From Ruminococcus sp. (GTDB lineage: Bacteria; Bacillota; Clostridia; Oscillospirales; Ruminococcaceae), in the NCBI GenBank assembly GCA_017529875.1, contig JAFXNC010000018.1, positions 1 through 45,145 of the forward strand: a stretch of 45,145 bases of DNA, in the 5' to 3' direction. Positions 1 to 7,495 of this stretch are shown here, piece by piece. The first letter of the stretch is position 1, and every line of letters begins with the position of its first letter. A model generated the notes under the pieces. The model ran no database searches, had not been told where the DNA came from, and saw only the letters and a list, made by a program, of their open reading frames with translations. Made by a program: the position numbers and the translations under genes.

Positions 1-443
1 CGAAACCGTGCTTCCTGTGCTATACTATTCATGGAACAACTCTCTTTTCATGATATTTTTGTTTTGGCGGTACTTAACATTATATCATATTGAGAGTTGT
101 TTTTATTTTTTTAGTGTCTATGATCTATTGTAACATAACATTTTGTGATTTTTTTTTATTCCGTTTTTTTAATTCCGCCTTTTATCTCACTTTGACAGAA
201 CTTCTCCCCTGGTCGGACGGCGGGCAGGGCATGGCGGATAGCTCCGGGGGGCAACTGGTTATCGGGGCGGGTGGTCTTGCACGATTGGGCTCGGTTTCGC
301 GTTTTGTCGCTTGTGTGCAGCGCTTCTCACCTGGTCGGACGGTCTTATGGTGCAGATCATTCAGCAGGAGCTTGTGTCTTGCATAACTGACCTTTTCAAT
401 TGGATCATGCCGGTTCGCCGCATCGGTTATTCCTTCGGGGCGG
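1..443. other. Upstream intergenic region, no convincing gene
   Basis: No reading frame here has a good ribosome site or recognisable protein. It is A+T-rich up to about 200, then G+C-rich. It contains one copy of a dispersed repeat (164-281). A 20-base stretch at 201-220 recurs with one mismatch at 323-342 (both end in CCTGGTCGGACGG). The first 160 bases hold nothing else that I can interpret. Confidence 0.5.
164..281 (+). repeat. Dispersed intergenic repeat, copy A (diverged)
   Basis: Starts with TTTTTTTAATTCCGCCT, then a stretch ending in CGGACGGCGGGC, then GGGGCAACTGGTTATC and GTGGTCTTGCA. The same blocks in the same order make up two units at 7107-7424 on the opposite strand. The middle part has drifted and copy A is shorter, so it looks like an older copy. 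No coding potential is evident. It could be a small non-autonomous element or an intergenic RNA-type repeat. Confidence 0.7.
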
Positions 444-472
444 TCATATTCTGTCCCGGGGGTGAATATACT
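444..472 (+). promoter_or_regulatory. Sigma-E-type sporulation promoter for sipL-spoIVA
   Basis: TCATATT at 444-450 fits the Bacillus sigma-E -35 consensus KMATATT exactly. After 14 bases, AATATACT at 465-472 matches the -10 consensus CATACAMT at six of eight positions. It sits 42 bases before the sipL start codon. Sigma-E drives spoIVA in Bacillus subtilis, so position and sequence agree. The assignment rests on consensus matching only. Confidence 0.6.
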
Positions 473-513
473 GTTTTAGCAAGGCAAAATATTCATTTGG
501 GAGGTCTTGAACC

Positions 514-2031
514 ATGATATCTTCACAATTGCGTGTTTCAAAAGAAACGGTCGTCCGGACTGACACCGTGCTCGATACCGCTTTTGAGCAGCCCGCCGAG
601 AAGGACTTCGTCCTTCCCGATTACTGTCCCGATGTGTTCCGCATACTACGCTGCCGCTTGACGCCCCGGGTGACCTCGCAGAGCATCAGCGGGGGCAAGC
701 TCACTGTGGACACCGAGGCGGTCATCAGGGTGATGTACCTGTCCGAGGGGAGCGGACGCATAAACCTTCTGGAGCATAAGCTCACCTTCTCCAAGACCCT
801 TGATCTGGGCGACTGCACCGCGCCGACGGTAAAGGCAGTGCCGAGGCTGGACTACGTGAACTGCCGGGTAGTGAACCAGCGCAGGGTGGACGTCCGGGGT
901 GCCTACACCGTCAAGATCTGCGTGACCGCCGAGAGCCGCCGCAGCTTCGTGACCGGAGCCGTTGGCGCAGGCATACAGCTCAGGCAGCAGACTGCGGTCT
1001 ATCCCGCGAAGCGCCTGACCGCCTCCAAGCGCATCACCGTTGTCGAGGAGCTGGAGCTCGGCGGTGCGAAGCCGCCGGTGGGAGCTGTTCTTCGCTCCGA
1101 ATGCCGCATCAACAGGAGCGAACAGCGTGTGGTTTCGGGCAAGCTCATCACCAAGGGCGAGGCCTCGGTGGAGCTGCTATATATCCCGGCGGACAGCGAG
1201 AGTACAGCGGTTGAGACCATGAGCTTCGGGCTGCCTTTCAGTCAGATCATAGACGTGGAGGGCCTCGACGAGAGCTTTGAGGTACGTCTCGACACCGTGT
1301 CAGCCTGCTGCGAGGTGATGCCCCGGGCGGATGACGGCAGCCGCCTTGAGTGTGAGCTTGTGATGCTGGTCAACTGCACTGCGGTCAGGTATGAGAGCTG
1401 CGAGGCGGTGACAGACGCCTTCTCTACCCAGTATGAGTGTACCGTTGAGCAGTCGGACATCAGCCTCGGGGAGCAGCCCGGACCGGTTTGCGCGGAGTTC
1501 ACCTCGGAGGGTACGCTGACCTGCTCCGACGGTGAGATAGCTTCGGTGGCATCGGTATGGTGCGAGGCGGGGAACATCACCCTCCGGGAGGGCAGGACAG
1601 TCTCCGGCAGCCTGAATTTCAGCGCCATAGGTCAGAACGCTGAGGGCAGCGCGGTATGGCTGGAAAACGAGATTCCCTTTGAGTTCACCTGCGACAGTCC
1701 CATGTCCTCCGATACTTCGGTGACGGTCAGGAGCTGCACCTACCGTCTCGGAGAGGGAGGTGCCGTCGAGGTCAGGGCAGTACTTGCCGCCGAGGGCAGC
1801 GTCTGCGGCAGCAGCTTTGTGCCGCTGGCGGATATCACGGTGGACACGGATAAACCCCTTGAAAAGGCCGGCAGCTGCGCCGTTAAGCTGTGCAGCGTAT
1901 CGGCAGGGGAGGAGCTGTGGGAGCTGGCAAGGCGCTGCCGCACCTCGGTTGAGGCCATAAAGGAAGAAAACGGACTGAGCAGTGACAAAACAGAGACAGG
2001 CGGGATGCTGCTTATCCCGCTGATAAACTGA
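514..2031 (+). CDS. sipL: SipL-like spore coat morphogenesis protein (SPOCS + LysM)
   Basis: A 505-aa protein with DUF3794/SPOCS-type repeats over most of its length; the first, at about residues 15-130, includes the motif FVLPDYCPDVFRILRC. A C-terminal LysM domain (about 460-505) ends in LLIPLI. In Clostridioides difficile, SipL binds SpoIVA through its LysM domain and localises the coat around the forespore. Here the next gene is spoIVA, with 17 bases between the sipL stop and its probable start, which strongly supports the assignment. The ATG at 514 follows a GGGAGG ribosome site (499-504). It is probably transcribed in the mother cell from the sigma-E-like promoter at 444-472. Other SPOCS/LysM proteins of unknown role exist, but adjacency to spoIVA favours SipL. 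Confidence 0.85.
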   Translation: MISSQLRVSKETVVRTDTVLDTAFEQPAEKDFVLPDYCPDVFRILRCRLTPRVTSQSISGGKLTVDTEAVIRVMYLSEGSGRINLLEHKLTFSKTLDLGDCTAPTVKAVPRLDYVNCRVVNQRRVDVRGAYTVKICVTAESRRSFVTGAVGAGIQLRQQTAVYPAKRLTASKRITVVEELELGGAKPPVGAVLRSECRINRSEQRVVSGKLITKGEASVELLYIPADSESTAVETMSFGLPFSQIIDVEGLDESFEVRLDTVSACCEVMPRADDGSRLECELVMLVNCTAVRYESCEAVTDAFSTQYECTVEQSDISLGEQPGPVCAEFTSEGTLTCSDGEIASVASVWCEAGNITLREGRTVSGSLNFSAIGQNAEGSAVWLENEIPFEFTCDSPMSSDTSVTVRSCTYRLGEGGAVEVRAVLAAEGSVCGSSFVPLADITVDTDKPLEKAGSCAVKLCSVSAGEELWELARRCRTSVEAIKEENGLSSDKTETGGMLLIPLIN

Positions 2032-2048
2032 CCGTGGGGGTAAGCAAT

Positions 2049-3524
2049 ATGAGAAATGACATCTATCAGGACATCTCCGCCCGGACAGAGGGCGATATAT
2101 ACATAGGCGTGGTAGGCCCCGTCAGGACGGGCAAATCCAGCTTCATCAAGCAGTTCATGGAGAGGTTCGTGATCCCGCGCATCGAGAGCGATTTCCGCCG
2201 GGAGAGGGCTGTGGATGAGCTGCCCCAGTCGGCAGGCGGCAGGACTATCATGACCACCGAGCCCAAGTTCATCCCGGAGGAGGCTGTCGATATCACTCTT
2301 GACGGCGGTGCCGCCATGAGCGTTAGGCTCATAGACTGCGTGGGGTACATAATCCCCAGCGCCGTGGGCTACATCGAGAACGAAGCCCCAAGAATGGTCA
2401 TGACGCCCTGGTTCAGCGAGGAGGTGCCCTTCAACATGGCCGCCGAGGTGGGCACCCGCAAGGTGATCACCGAACATTCTACCGTGGGTCTCGTGGTGAC
2501 GACTGACGGATCTGTCACCGACCTGCCCCGTGAGGAATACGAGGAATGTGAGGAGCGGGTCATCGCGGAGCTGAGGGAGATCAACAAGCCCTTTGCAGTG
2601 CTGCTCAACTGCGTCGATCCCGACAGCAGGGAAGCCCGTGAGCTGGCTGAGCGGCTTTCGGAAAAGTACGGCACTGCAGTGCTGCCGGTGAACTGCCTGG
2701 AGCTTGAGGAATCTGACATCGAGAGTATCATGGAGCAGCTGCTCTATTCCTTCCCGGTGCGGGAGGTGGATATAGATATGCCCTCCTGGATCAATACCCT
2801 CCACAAGGATCACTGGCTGCGCTCGGCGGTGTTCGGGTGCATACGCAGTGCGGCGGGCGGTCTCAGGTGCCTCCGGGACGCTGAGGCCTTTGCCGCCGAA
2901 GCAGGGGAGTGCGAGTACATCTCCCGGTGCAGCCTGGATCATATTGATCTTGCCACCGGCACCGTCAGGATCTCAGCTTCGGTGAGCAGCGGGCTTTTCT
3001 ACCGCATCATCGGTGAGGCCACAGGTCTGGAGATCGCCGACGAAAGCGAGCTGCTGCCTCAGATACTGGAGCTTGTGAACATGAAAAACAAGTACCGCAA
3101 GTTTGCAAAAGCCCTGGCGGAGGTGGAGGAGACCGGCTACGGCATAGTAATGCCCTCCATAGACGAGCTGACCCTCGAACAGCCCCAGGTCATCCGGCAG
3201 GGAGGCAAGTTCGGCGTCCGGCTCCGGGCGCAGGCGCCGTCGATACATATGATGCGGGCGAACATCAACACCGAGGTGGCGCCTATCGTGGGCTCAGAAA
3301 AGCAGTCGGAGGAGCTGGTGATGTACATGATGAGCGACTTCGAGAACGCCCCGGAGAAGATCTGGGAGTCAAACATCTTCGGCAAGAGCCTCCATGAGCT
3401 GGTCAACGAGGGGCTCCACGCGAAGCTTGCCAAGCTCTCACCCACCGCAAGGCTCAAGCTGGGCGAAACTGTGGAGCGCATGATAAACGAGGGCTGCTCC
3501 GGGCTGATCTGCTTCATACTGTGA
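2049..3524 (+). CDS. spoIVA: SpoIVA, spore coat morphogenetic ATPase
   Basis: SpoIVA polymerises on the outer forespore membrane using ATP and forms the platform for the coat. The 491-aa product is close to the 492 aa of B. subtilis SpoIVA. It begins MRNDIYQDISARTEGDIYIG and has a Walker A loop GPVRTGKS at residues 23-30. The C-terminal end GLICFIL is typical of the family and is needed for membrane anchoring. I chose the ATG at 2049, not the in-frame GTG at 2034: the family starts here and the GGGGG at 2036-2040 then acts as its ribosome site. It is the second gene of the sipL-spoIVA pair and is followed by a strong terminator. Identification is secure from the near-complete family pattern. 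Confidence 0.97.
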   Translation: MRNDIYQDISARTEGDIYIGVVGPVRTGKSSFIKQFMERFVIPRIESDFRRERAVDELPQSAGGRTIMTTEPKFIPEEAVDITLDGGAAMSVRLIDCVGYIIPSAVGYIENEAPRMVMTPWFSEEVPFNMAAEVGTRKVITEHSTVGLVVTTDGSVTDLPREEYEECEERVIAELREINKPFAVLLNCVDPDSREARELAERLSEKYGTAVLPVNCLELEESDIESIMEQLLYSFPVREVDIDMPSWINTLHKDHWLRSAVFGCIRSAAGGLRCLRDAEAFAAEAGECEYISRCSLDHIDLATGTVRISASVSSGLFYRIIGEATGLEIADESELLPQILELVNMKNKYRKFAKALAEVEETGYGIVMPSIDELTLEQPQVIRQGGKFGVRLRAQAPSIHMMRANINTEVAPIVGSEKQSEELVMYMMSDFENAPEKIWESNIFGKSLHELVNEGLHAKLAKLSPTARLKLGETVERMINEGCSGLICFIL

Positions 3525-3526
3525 AA

Positions 3527-3558
3527 AAAGCCGTCCCTGCAAGCACAGGGGCGGCTTT
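3527..3558. terminator. Bidirectional terminator between spoIVA and asnA
   Basis: A 13-bp stem (3527-3539 with 3546-3558, one G-T pair) and a six-base loop. A T-rich tract follows on the plus strand (GAGTTTTGGTTT), and the A-run before the stem gives a T-run on the minus strand. It serves the convergent spoIVA and asnA genes. Confidence 0.85.
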
Positions 3559-3568
3559 GAGTTTTGGT

Positions 3569-4579
3569 TTAAAGCAGGGTGATGCCCTTTGCGGCGCAGT
3601 CCGCGATCATGTCCTCGGGCCATACCGAGCACTGTACCTCGCCGATGTGAGCCTTCTCGAGAAGCAGCATACACAGCCTCGACTGACCGATGCCTCCGCC
3701 TATGGTGAGCGGCAGGGTGCCGTTTGCGATCATCTTGTGGTAGTCGAACTTCATCCTGTCCTCGGCGCCTGCTATGGCAAGCTGTGCGGGCAGCGACTTC
3801 TCGTCCACGCGGATGCCCATGGAGGATACCTCGAAGGAATCCTGCAATACGTCGTTCCAGAAGATCAGGTCGCCGTTGAGCTGCCAGTCATCGTAGTCGG
3901 GGGCGCGTCCGTCGTGGGGCTGACCGTCGGAGAGAGCCCCGCCTATCTGCATCAGGAACACGGTCTTGTGCTCCTTGGCGATAAGGCGCTCACGCTCCTT
4001 GGCGGTGGTGCCGGGGTACATTTTCAGCAGCTCCTCGGTGGTGATGAAGAAGGGCTCGGCGCAGAGCTCGCCGCTGAGTACCGGGTAGCGCAGACCCACC
4101 TTGCGCTTGGTGTAGATGATCGCCTTGACGATGTCCTTCACAGTCTCTTTGAGATACTCGACGGTGCGCTTCTCTCTGGTGATGACCTTCTCCCAGTCCC
4201 ACTGATCCACAAAGATCGAGTGGATGTTATCCACGCTGTCATCCCGGCGGATAGCGTTCATATCGGTGTAGATGCCCTCGCCGGCCTTGTAGCCGTAGCG
4301 GTAGAGAGCCATTCTTTTCCACTTGGCAAGGGACTGCACCACCTCTGCCTCGGTGTCGAACTCCTTGATGTTGAAATCCACCTTGCGCTCAACGCCGTTG
4401 AGGTCGTCGTTGATGCCGCTGGCGTGGGTGACGATCAGCGGTGCGGTGACGCGGTCAAGGGTCAGGGCAAAGGAGAGGTTCTGCTGGAAAACATCCTTGA
4501 TGTACTTGATAGCGTGCTGTGTTTCCCGCAGGGTAAGCGCAGACTTGTAGCCCTCGGGTATTATCAGTCCTTTTGACAT
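3569..4579 (-). CDS. asnA: Aspartate-ammonia ligase (asparagine synthetase A)
   Basis: AsnA makes asparagine from aspartate, ammonia and ATP in the cytoplasm and is related to class II aminoacyl-tRNA synthetases. The 336-aa protein is close to the 330 aa of E. coli AsnA. It carries family segments such as LRETQHAIKYIKDVF near residue 17, VTAPLIVTHASGINDDLNGV near 44-63, and GGGIGQSRLCMLLL near the C-terminus, the class II motif 3-like ATP site. The ATG at 4579 follows GAAAGGA. It is the last gene of the asnS-GNAT-asnA operon, 23 bases after the acetyltransferase gene, so its expression should follow tRNA-Asn charging through the T-box at 6562-6823. Confidence 0.95.
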   Translation of the reverse strand: MSKGLIIPEGYKSALTLRETQHAIKYIKDVFQQNLSFALTLDRVTAPLIVTHASGINDDLNGVERKVDFNIKEFDTEAEVVQSLAKWKRMALYRYGYKAGEGIYTDMNAIRRDDSVDNIHSIFVDQWDWEKVITREKRTVEYLKETVKDIVKAIIYTKRKVGLRYPVLSGELCAEPFFITTEELLKMYPGTTAKERERLIAKEHKTVFLMQIGGALSDGQPHDGRAPDYDDWQLNGDLIFWNDVLQDSFEVSSMGIRVDEKSLPAQLAIAGAEDRMKFDYHKMIANGTLPLTIGGGIGQSRLCMLLLEKAHIGEVQCSVWPEDMIADCAAKGITLL

Positions 4580-4602
4580 AGTATCATTCCTTTCGTGTGT
4601 AT

Positions 4603-5040
4603 TCAGAGGTCGTTCCTCAGTATGTGGGAAACTGTCTTAAAGCCGTATTTTTCGTAGAATCCCACGGCGTCGTTGCCGTCAACGACTCTTATCTCGATCC
4701 TTTTGACGCCGCTTGCCTTCAAGGCTCCCACAGCCCAGTCCATGAGCTCTCTGCCGCAGCCGCAGCCCCGGCATTCTTTGAGCACGATCAGGTAGTCGAT
4801 GCTGCCGTCTTCACCGTTTATGTCGATCTTGCAGAAGCCCGATATCCGCTCTCCTTCTTCGATGACGGCTATCCTCGACTTGCAGCTGTTAAGCGCTTTC
4901 TCAAAGGCAGCCAAAGTATCCTCCAAAGGCTTCTTGGGAAAGCAGCCCCTGAAGTTCCTGGAGACTTCGTTGTGATGCTCGGCAAGCTGTTTCAGACATT
5001 CTCTGAGGCGGTATACCTCGGTGTAATTTATCTCTCTCAT
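4603..5040 (-). CDS. GNAT-family N-acetyltransferase
   Basis: A 145-aa cytoplasmic protein with the GNAT fold pattern. The acetyl-CoA pyrophosphate loop is RGCGCG at residues 91-96, preceded by the beta-strand IDYLIVLKEC. The C-terminal motif GNDAVGFYEKYGFKTV (112-127) is the usual motif B region. The substrate cannot be read from sequence. Its place between asnS and asnA under one T-box suggests a link to asparagine or aspartate metabolism or to amino-acid stress, but this is inference. A ribosome site AAAGGTG precedes the ATG at 5040. The 113-base gap from asnS has no convincing terminator; it contains only the short palindrome GTACACGGCGTGTAC. Confidence 0.85.
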   Translation of the reverse strand: MREINYTEVYRLRECLKQLAEHHNEVSRNFRGCFPKKPLEDTLAAFEKALNSCKSRIAVIEEGERISGFCKIDINGEDGSIDYLIVLKECRGCGCGRELMDWAVGALKASGVKRIEIRVVDGNDAVGFYEKYGFKTVSHILRNDL

Positions 5041-5153
5041 AAGTTATCACCTTTGATCTTCAGATCCGAGCCTTGTTATGCCCCGAGCCGATCAGAGTGA
5101 AGGATCCGGCTGGGGGCAGCGGGCGAGGGAATTGCGTGGTACACGCCGTGTAC

Positions 5154-6524
5154 TTACCTTATGCTGCCGACCGTTCTCGGGAAGAAGATAACGTCCCTGA
5201 TGTTGCTGATGCCGGTCATGTACATGATAAGTCTCTCGAAGCCGAGACCGAAGCCGCCGTGAGGCACCGAACCGAACTTTCTCAGATCGAGGTAATCTGC
5301 ATAGGGGTCGAGGGACATACCTCTCTCGTTCATGGCAGCGAGCAGCTTGTCATAGTCGGCCTCTCTCTCGCTGCCGCCGATGATCTCGCCCACGCCGGGA
5401 ACAAGCAGGTCTACTGCCGCAACGGTCTTGCCGTCGGGGTTCTGTTTCATGTAGAAGGACTTGATCTCCTTGGGGTAGTCGGTGACGAATACCGCCTTCT
5501 TGAACACCTCCTCGGAGATGTAGCGCTCATGCTCGGTCTGGAGGTCGCAGCCCCACTCAACGGGGTACTGGAAGTCCTTGCCCGACTTTTTCAGCAGCTC
5601 GATGGCCTCGGTGTAGGTGCAGGTGCCGAACTCGTGGGAGATAAGGGTCTCCAGCTTTTCGATGAGCCCCTTCTCAAAGTGCTGATCGAAGAACTGCATC
5701 TCGCTGGCGCAGTTGTCCAGGACTTTTCTTACAACGAACTTTATCATGCCCTCAGCCAGCTCGATAACGTCGGGCAGCTCGGCGAACGCCACTTCCGGCT
5801 CGATGTGCCAGAACTCTGCGACGTGGCGGGGAGTGTTGGATTTCTCGGCTCTGAACGAAGGTCCGAAAGTGTAGATCTTTCCGAAGGCCATGGCAGCCAT
5901 TTCGCCCTCCAGCTGACCCGATACCGAGAGGCCTGCTCTCTGACCGAAGAAGTCATTGGCAAAGTACTCCTCCTCGGACTTGACGGTCGGGTCATAGCCC
6001 ACGGTAGTAACCTGGAACATCTCGCCTGCGCCCTCGCAGTCGGAGCCGGTGATAAGGGGAGTGTTTACGTATACGAAGTTCTGCCCCTGGAAATACTCAT
6101 GCAGGGCAGCGGCGGCTGTTGACCTTACCCGGAACACGGCATTGAAAGTATTTGTCCTGCCGCGGAGGTGGGGCATGGTGCGCAGGAATTCAAGGGTGTG
6201 GCGCTTCTTTTGCAGGGGGTACTCGGGGGGGCATACGCCCAGTACCTCGATGCTCTCTGCGTTGATCTCAGGGATGTCGTTGCGGCCTGCTACCACCTTG
6301 CCGGTGACTTTCAGGGATGTGCCCAGCTTGATAGCCTCGTCAAGGGCGATATCGCTGCTCTTGTCGATGACGATCTGGAGATGCTTTAAGGTAGTTCCGT
6401 CGTTGAGCTCGATGAACGCAACGTTCTTGGAGTCCCTCGATGTCCTTACCCAGCCGCATACGGTCACGGTCTGTCCGAGGAAGCTCTTGTCCTCAAATAC
6501 TGCCTTGATGTCGGTGTGCTTCAT
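5154..6524 (-). CDS. asnS: Asparaginyl-tRNA synthetase
   Basis: AsnS attaches asparagine to tRNA-Asn. The 456-aa class II synthetase has an N-terminal OB-fold anticodon-binding domain (about 17-100, with VTVCGWVRTSRDSKNVAF). Motif 2 is FRAE at 214-217, with HVAEFWHIEPEVAF at 224-237. Motif 3 is GFGLGFER at 424-431. The HIEPE sequence is typical of AsnRS and AspRS; absence of AspRS features and the Asn-specific T-box point to AsnRS. The ATG at 6524 is preceded by GAAAGGAAG; the open frame extends 35 codons upstream into the T-box leader and should not be used. It is first in the asnS-GNAT-asnA operon. Confidence 0.96.
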   Translation of the reverse strand: MKHTDIKAVFEDKSFLGQTVTVCGWVRTSRDSKNVAFIELNDGTTLKHLQIVIDKSSDIALDEAIKLGTSLKVTGKVVAGRNDIPEINAESIEVLGVCPPEYPLQKKRHTLEFLRTMPHLRGRTNTFNAVFRVRSTAAAALHEYFQGQNFVYVNTPLITGSDCEGAGEMFQVTTVGYDPTVKSEEEYFANDFFGQRAGLSVSGQLEGEMAAMAFGKIYTFGPSFRAEKSNTPRHVAEFWHIEPEVAFAELPDVIELAEGMIKFVVRKVLDNCASEMQFFDQHFEKGLIEKLETLISHEFGTCTYTEAIELLKKSGKDFQYPVEWGCDLQTEHERYISEEVFKKAVFVTDYPKEIKSFYMKQNPDGKTVAAVDLLVPGVGEIIGGSEREADYDKLLAAMNERGMSLDPYADYLDLRKFGSVPHGGFGLGFERLIMYMTGISNIRDVIFFPRTVGSIR

Positions 6525-6561
6525 AGTGATACTTCCTTTCAAAATTTCTGAGACCAAAACC

Positions 6562-6599
6562 AAAAAAGGCTTTCGTCCCGATAAACAGGACGAAAGCCT
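6562..6599 (-). terminator. Regulated terminator of the asnS T-box
   Basis: GGCTTTCGTCC at 6568-6578 pairs perfectly with GGACGAAAGCC at 6588-6598, followed on the minus strand by six U. It competes with the antiterminator, whose core lies just upstream. Confidence 0.93.
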
Positions 6600-6823
6600 A
6601 TACTTCCGCGGTGCCACCTGAATTACCACGGGCTCACCCGTGATCCCTCATACGCGCTAACGTGCGTAAAACGTCGCCCCTACTGCGAAACGCTGCTGTG
6701 CGTGCCTTTTCGGTTTGCTGCTCAGGAGTGTTATTCATACAGCCTCATGTACGCGGCTCTCACCTGCCCGCGCTCTCTTTGACAGAACTGCCGTACTACT
6801 TCTCTCCGTCATCGCATTTTTAC
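6562..6823 (-). promoter_or_regulatory. T-box riboswitch, Asn-specific (leader of asnS operon)
   Basis: The minus-strand leader has the hallmark T-box antiterminator core AGGTGGCACCGCGG (plus-strand positions 6606-6619), followed by a terminator stem and U-run. Stem I is visible upstream, with a GAAGTAGTA segment and a GGTGAGAGCC distal segment. The specifier loop contains GAATAACACTCC; the triplet AAC at 6732-6730 is the asparagine codon. Uncharged tRNA-Asn would pair with AAC and with the GGTG bulge and favour readthrough into asnS-GNAT-asnA. The 5' end is estimated from the promoter at 6830-6858. Confidence 0.95.
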
Positions 6824-6829
6824 ACATTG

Positions 6830-6858
6830 ATTTTATCACAAGTCATTGCATTTGTCAA
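6830..6858 (-). promoter_or_regulatory. Promoter of the asnS operon
   Basis: Minus strand: TTGACA (6858-6853), a 17-base spacer, TAAAAT (6835-6830). This is a near-consensus housekeeping promoter, placed directly before the T-box leader. Confidence 0.9.
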
Positions 6859-6901
6859 GCGGCTGAGCGAAAAAAACTTAGCAAGATTTATAAATCTTAT
6901 T

Positions 6902-7060
6902 ATCTAAATGGGGGGGCGCTGCCCCCGGTTTCTTGCGAGCAGCGTCGAGCAAGAAACTTCCCCCGGCTATCTAAATGGGGGGGCGGAGCCCCCCATACCC
7001 CCCGGCTTCGTCGGGGCGCCGGTTTTGGCGCTGCGTTCTCTCCGCTCCTTCGTCGCTGCG
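6902..7060. repeat. Cluster of G+C-rich palindromes
   Basis: An ATCTAAATGGGGGGG block occurs twice (about 6903-6917 and 6969-6983). Each is followed by a strong hairpin: GGGGGC-GCT-GCCCCC at 6912-6926 and GGGGGGC-GGA-GCCCCCC near 6978-6994. Between them GTTTCTTGC (6928-6936) pairs with GCAAGAAAC (6949-6957). No coding signal is seen. It looks like a REP-type intergenic palindrome array, lying between the divergent asnS and malQ promoters. Confidence 0.7.
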
Positions 7061-7106
7061 TTCACTCCACGCCAAAGGCCCCTCCTCGCCTGTGAATTAT
7101 TTAAAC

Positions 7107-7265
7107 TGCTTTGTCTTGTCAATCAACGATCCTAAAAAGCTCACTTCTGCAAGACCACGAGCCCGGATAACCAGTTGCCCCGTTGCGATCCCGACCAAGT
7201 CCCCGCCCGCCGTCGATCCAGGGAGGCACATCGTACAGGTGAGACATAAGGCGGAATTAAAAAAG
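7107..7265 (-). repeat. Dispersed intergenic repeat, copy B
   Basis: First of two tandem units with a 159-base period. It runs from CTGCTTTGTC to GGCGGAATTAAAAAAG on the plus strand. Conserved blocks shared with copy C and the older copy A at 164-281 include AAGACCACGAGCCCGGATAA, CCAGTTGCCCC and AAGGCGGAATTAAAAAA (all on the plus strand here). Orientation is assigned relative to copy A. I see no coding function. Confidence 0.85.
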
Positions 7266-7269
7266 TAAT

Positions 7270-7424
7270 CTGCTTTGTCAGTCAACGATCCTAAAAAGCT
7301 CACTTCTGCAAGACCACGAGCCCGGATAACCAGTTGCCCCGCTGCAGCCCCGATCAAGTCCACGCCCGCCGTCGATCCAGGGAGGCACATCGTACAGGTG
7401 AGAAATAAGGCGGAATTAAAAAAA
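7270..7424 (-). repeat. Dispersed intergenic repeat, copy C
   Basis: Second unit of the tandem pair, nearly identical to copy B; differences are scattered, for example GCTGCAGCCCCGATC against GTTGCGATCCCGACC. Its A-rich end runs straight into the -35 box of the malQ promoter (TTGAAA at 7428). Confidence 0.85.
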
Positions 7425-7427
7425 GAC

Positions 7428-7456
7428 TTGAAAAAATGTGAGGGATAGTGTATAAT
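7428..7456 (+). promoter_or_regulatory. Promoter of the malQ-glgP-pyk operon
   Basis: TTGAAA (7428-7433), a 17-base spacer, TATAAT (7451-7456). It starts four bases after the end of repeat copy C. Confidence 0.88.
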
Positions 7457-7495
7457 ATAATTGGTTGATTATTATTTGTTAAGGAGGCTTGGATC

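Noticed and set aside
1740..2942. A 400-codon open frame on the minus strand
   Set aside because: It runs antisense across the sipL-spoIVA junction, which no real gene would be expected to do, and has no family features.
3521..4576. A 351-codon open frame on the plus strand
   Set aside because: It is the antisense of asnA, which has full family motifs, a ribosome site and operon context. G+C-rich codon bias opens the opposite frames.
6543..6629. N-terminal extension of AsnS by 35 residues
   Set aside because: The extension would be encoded by the T-box terminator hairpin; the ATG at 6524 has a proper ribosome site and matches the family start.
6715..7268. Several short open frames in the asnS leader and repeat region
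   Set aside because: They run through the T-box stems and palindromes, have low-complexity products and lack ribosome sites.
7107..7424. Tandem repeat considered as a CRISPR array
   Set aside because: Only two units of about 159 bases, conserved along their whole length with no unique spacers, and a third copy lies 7 kb away.
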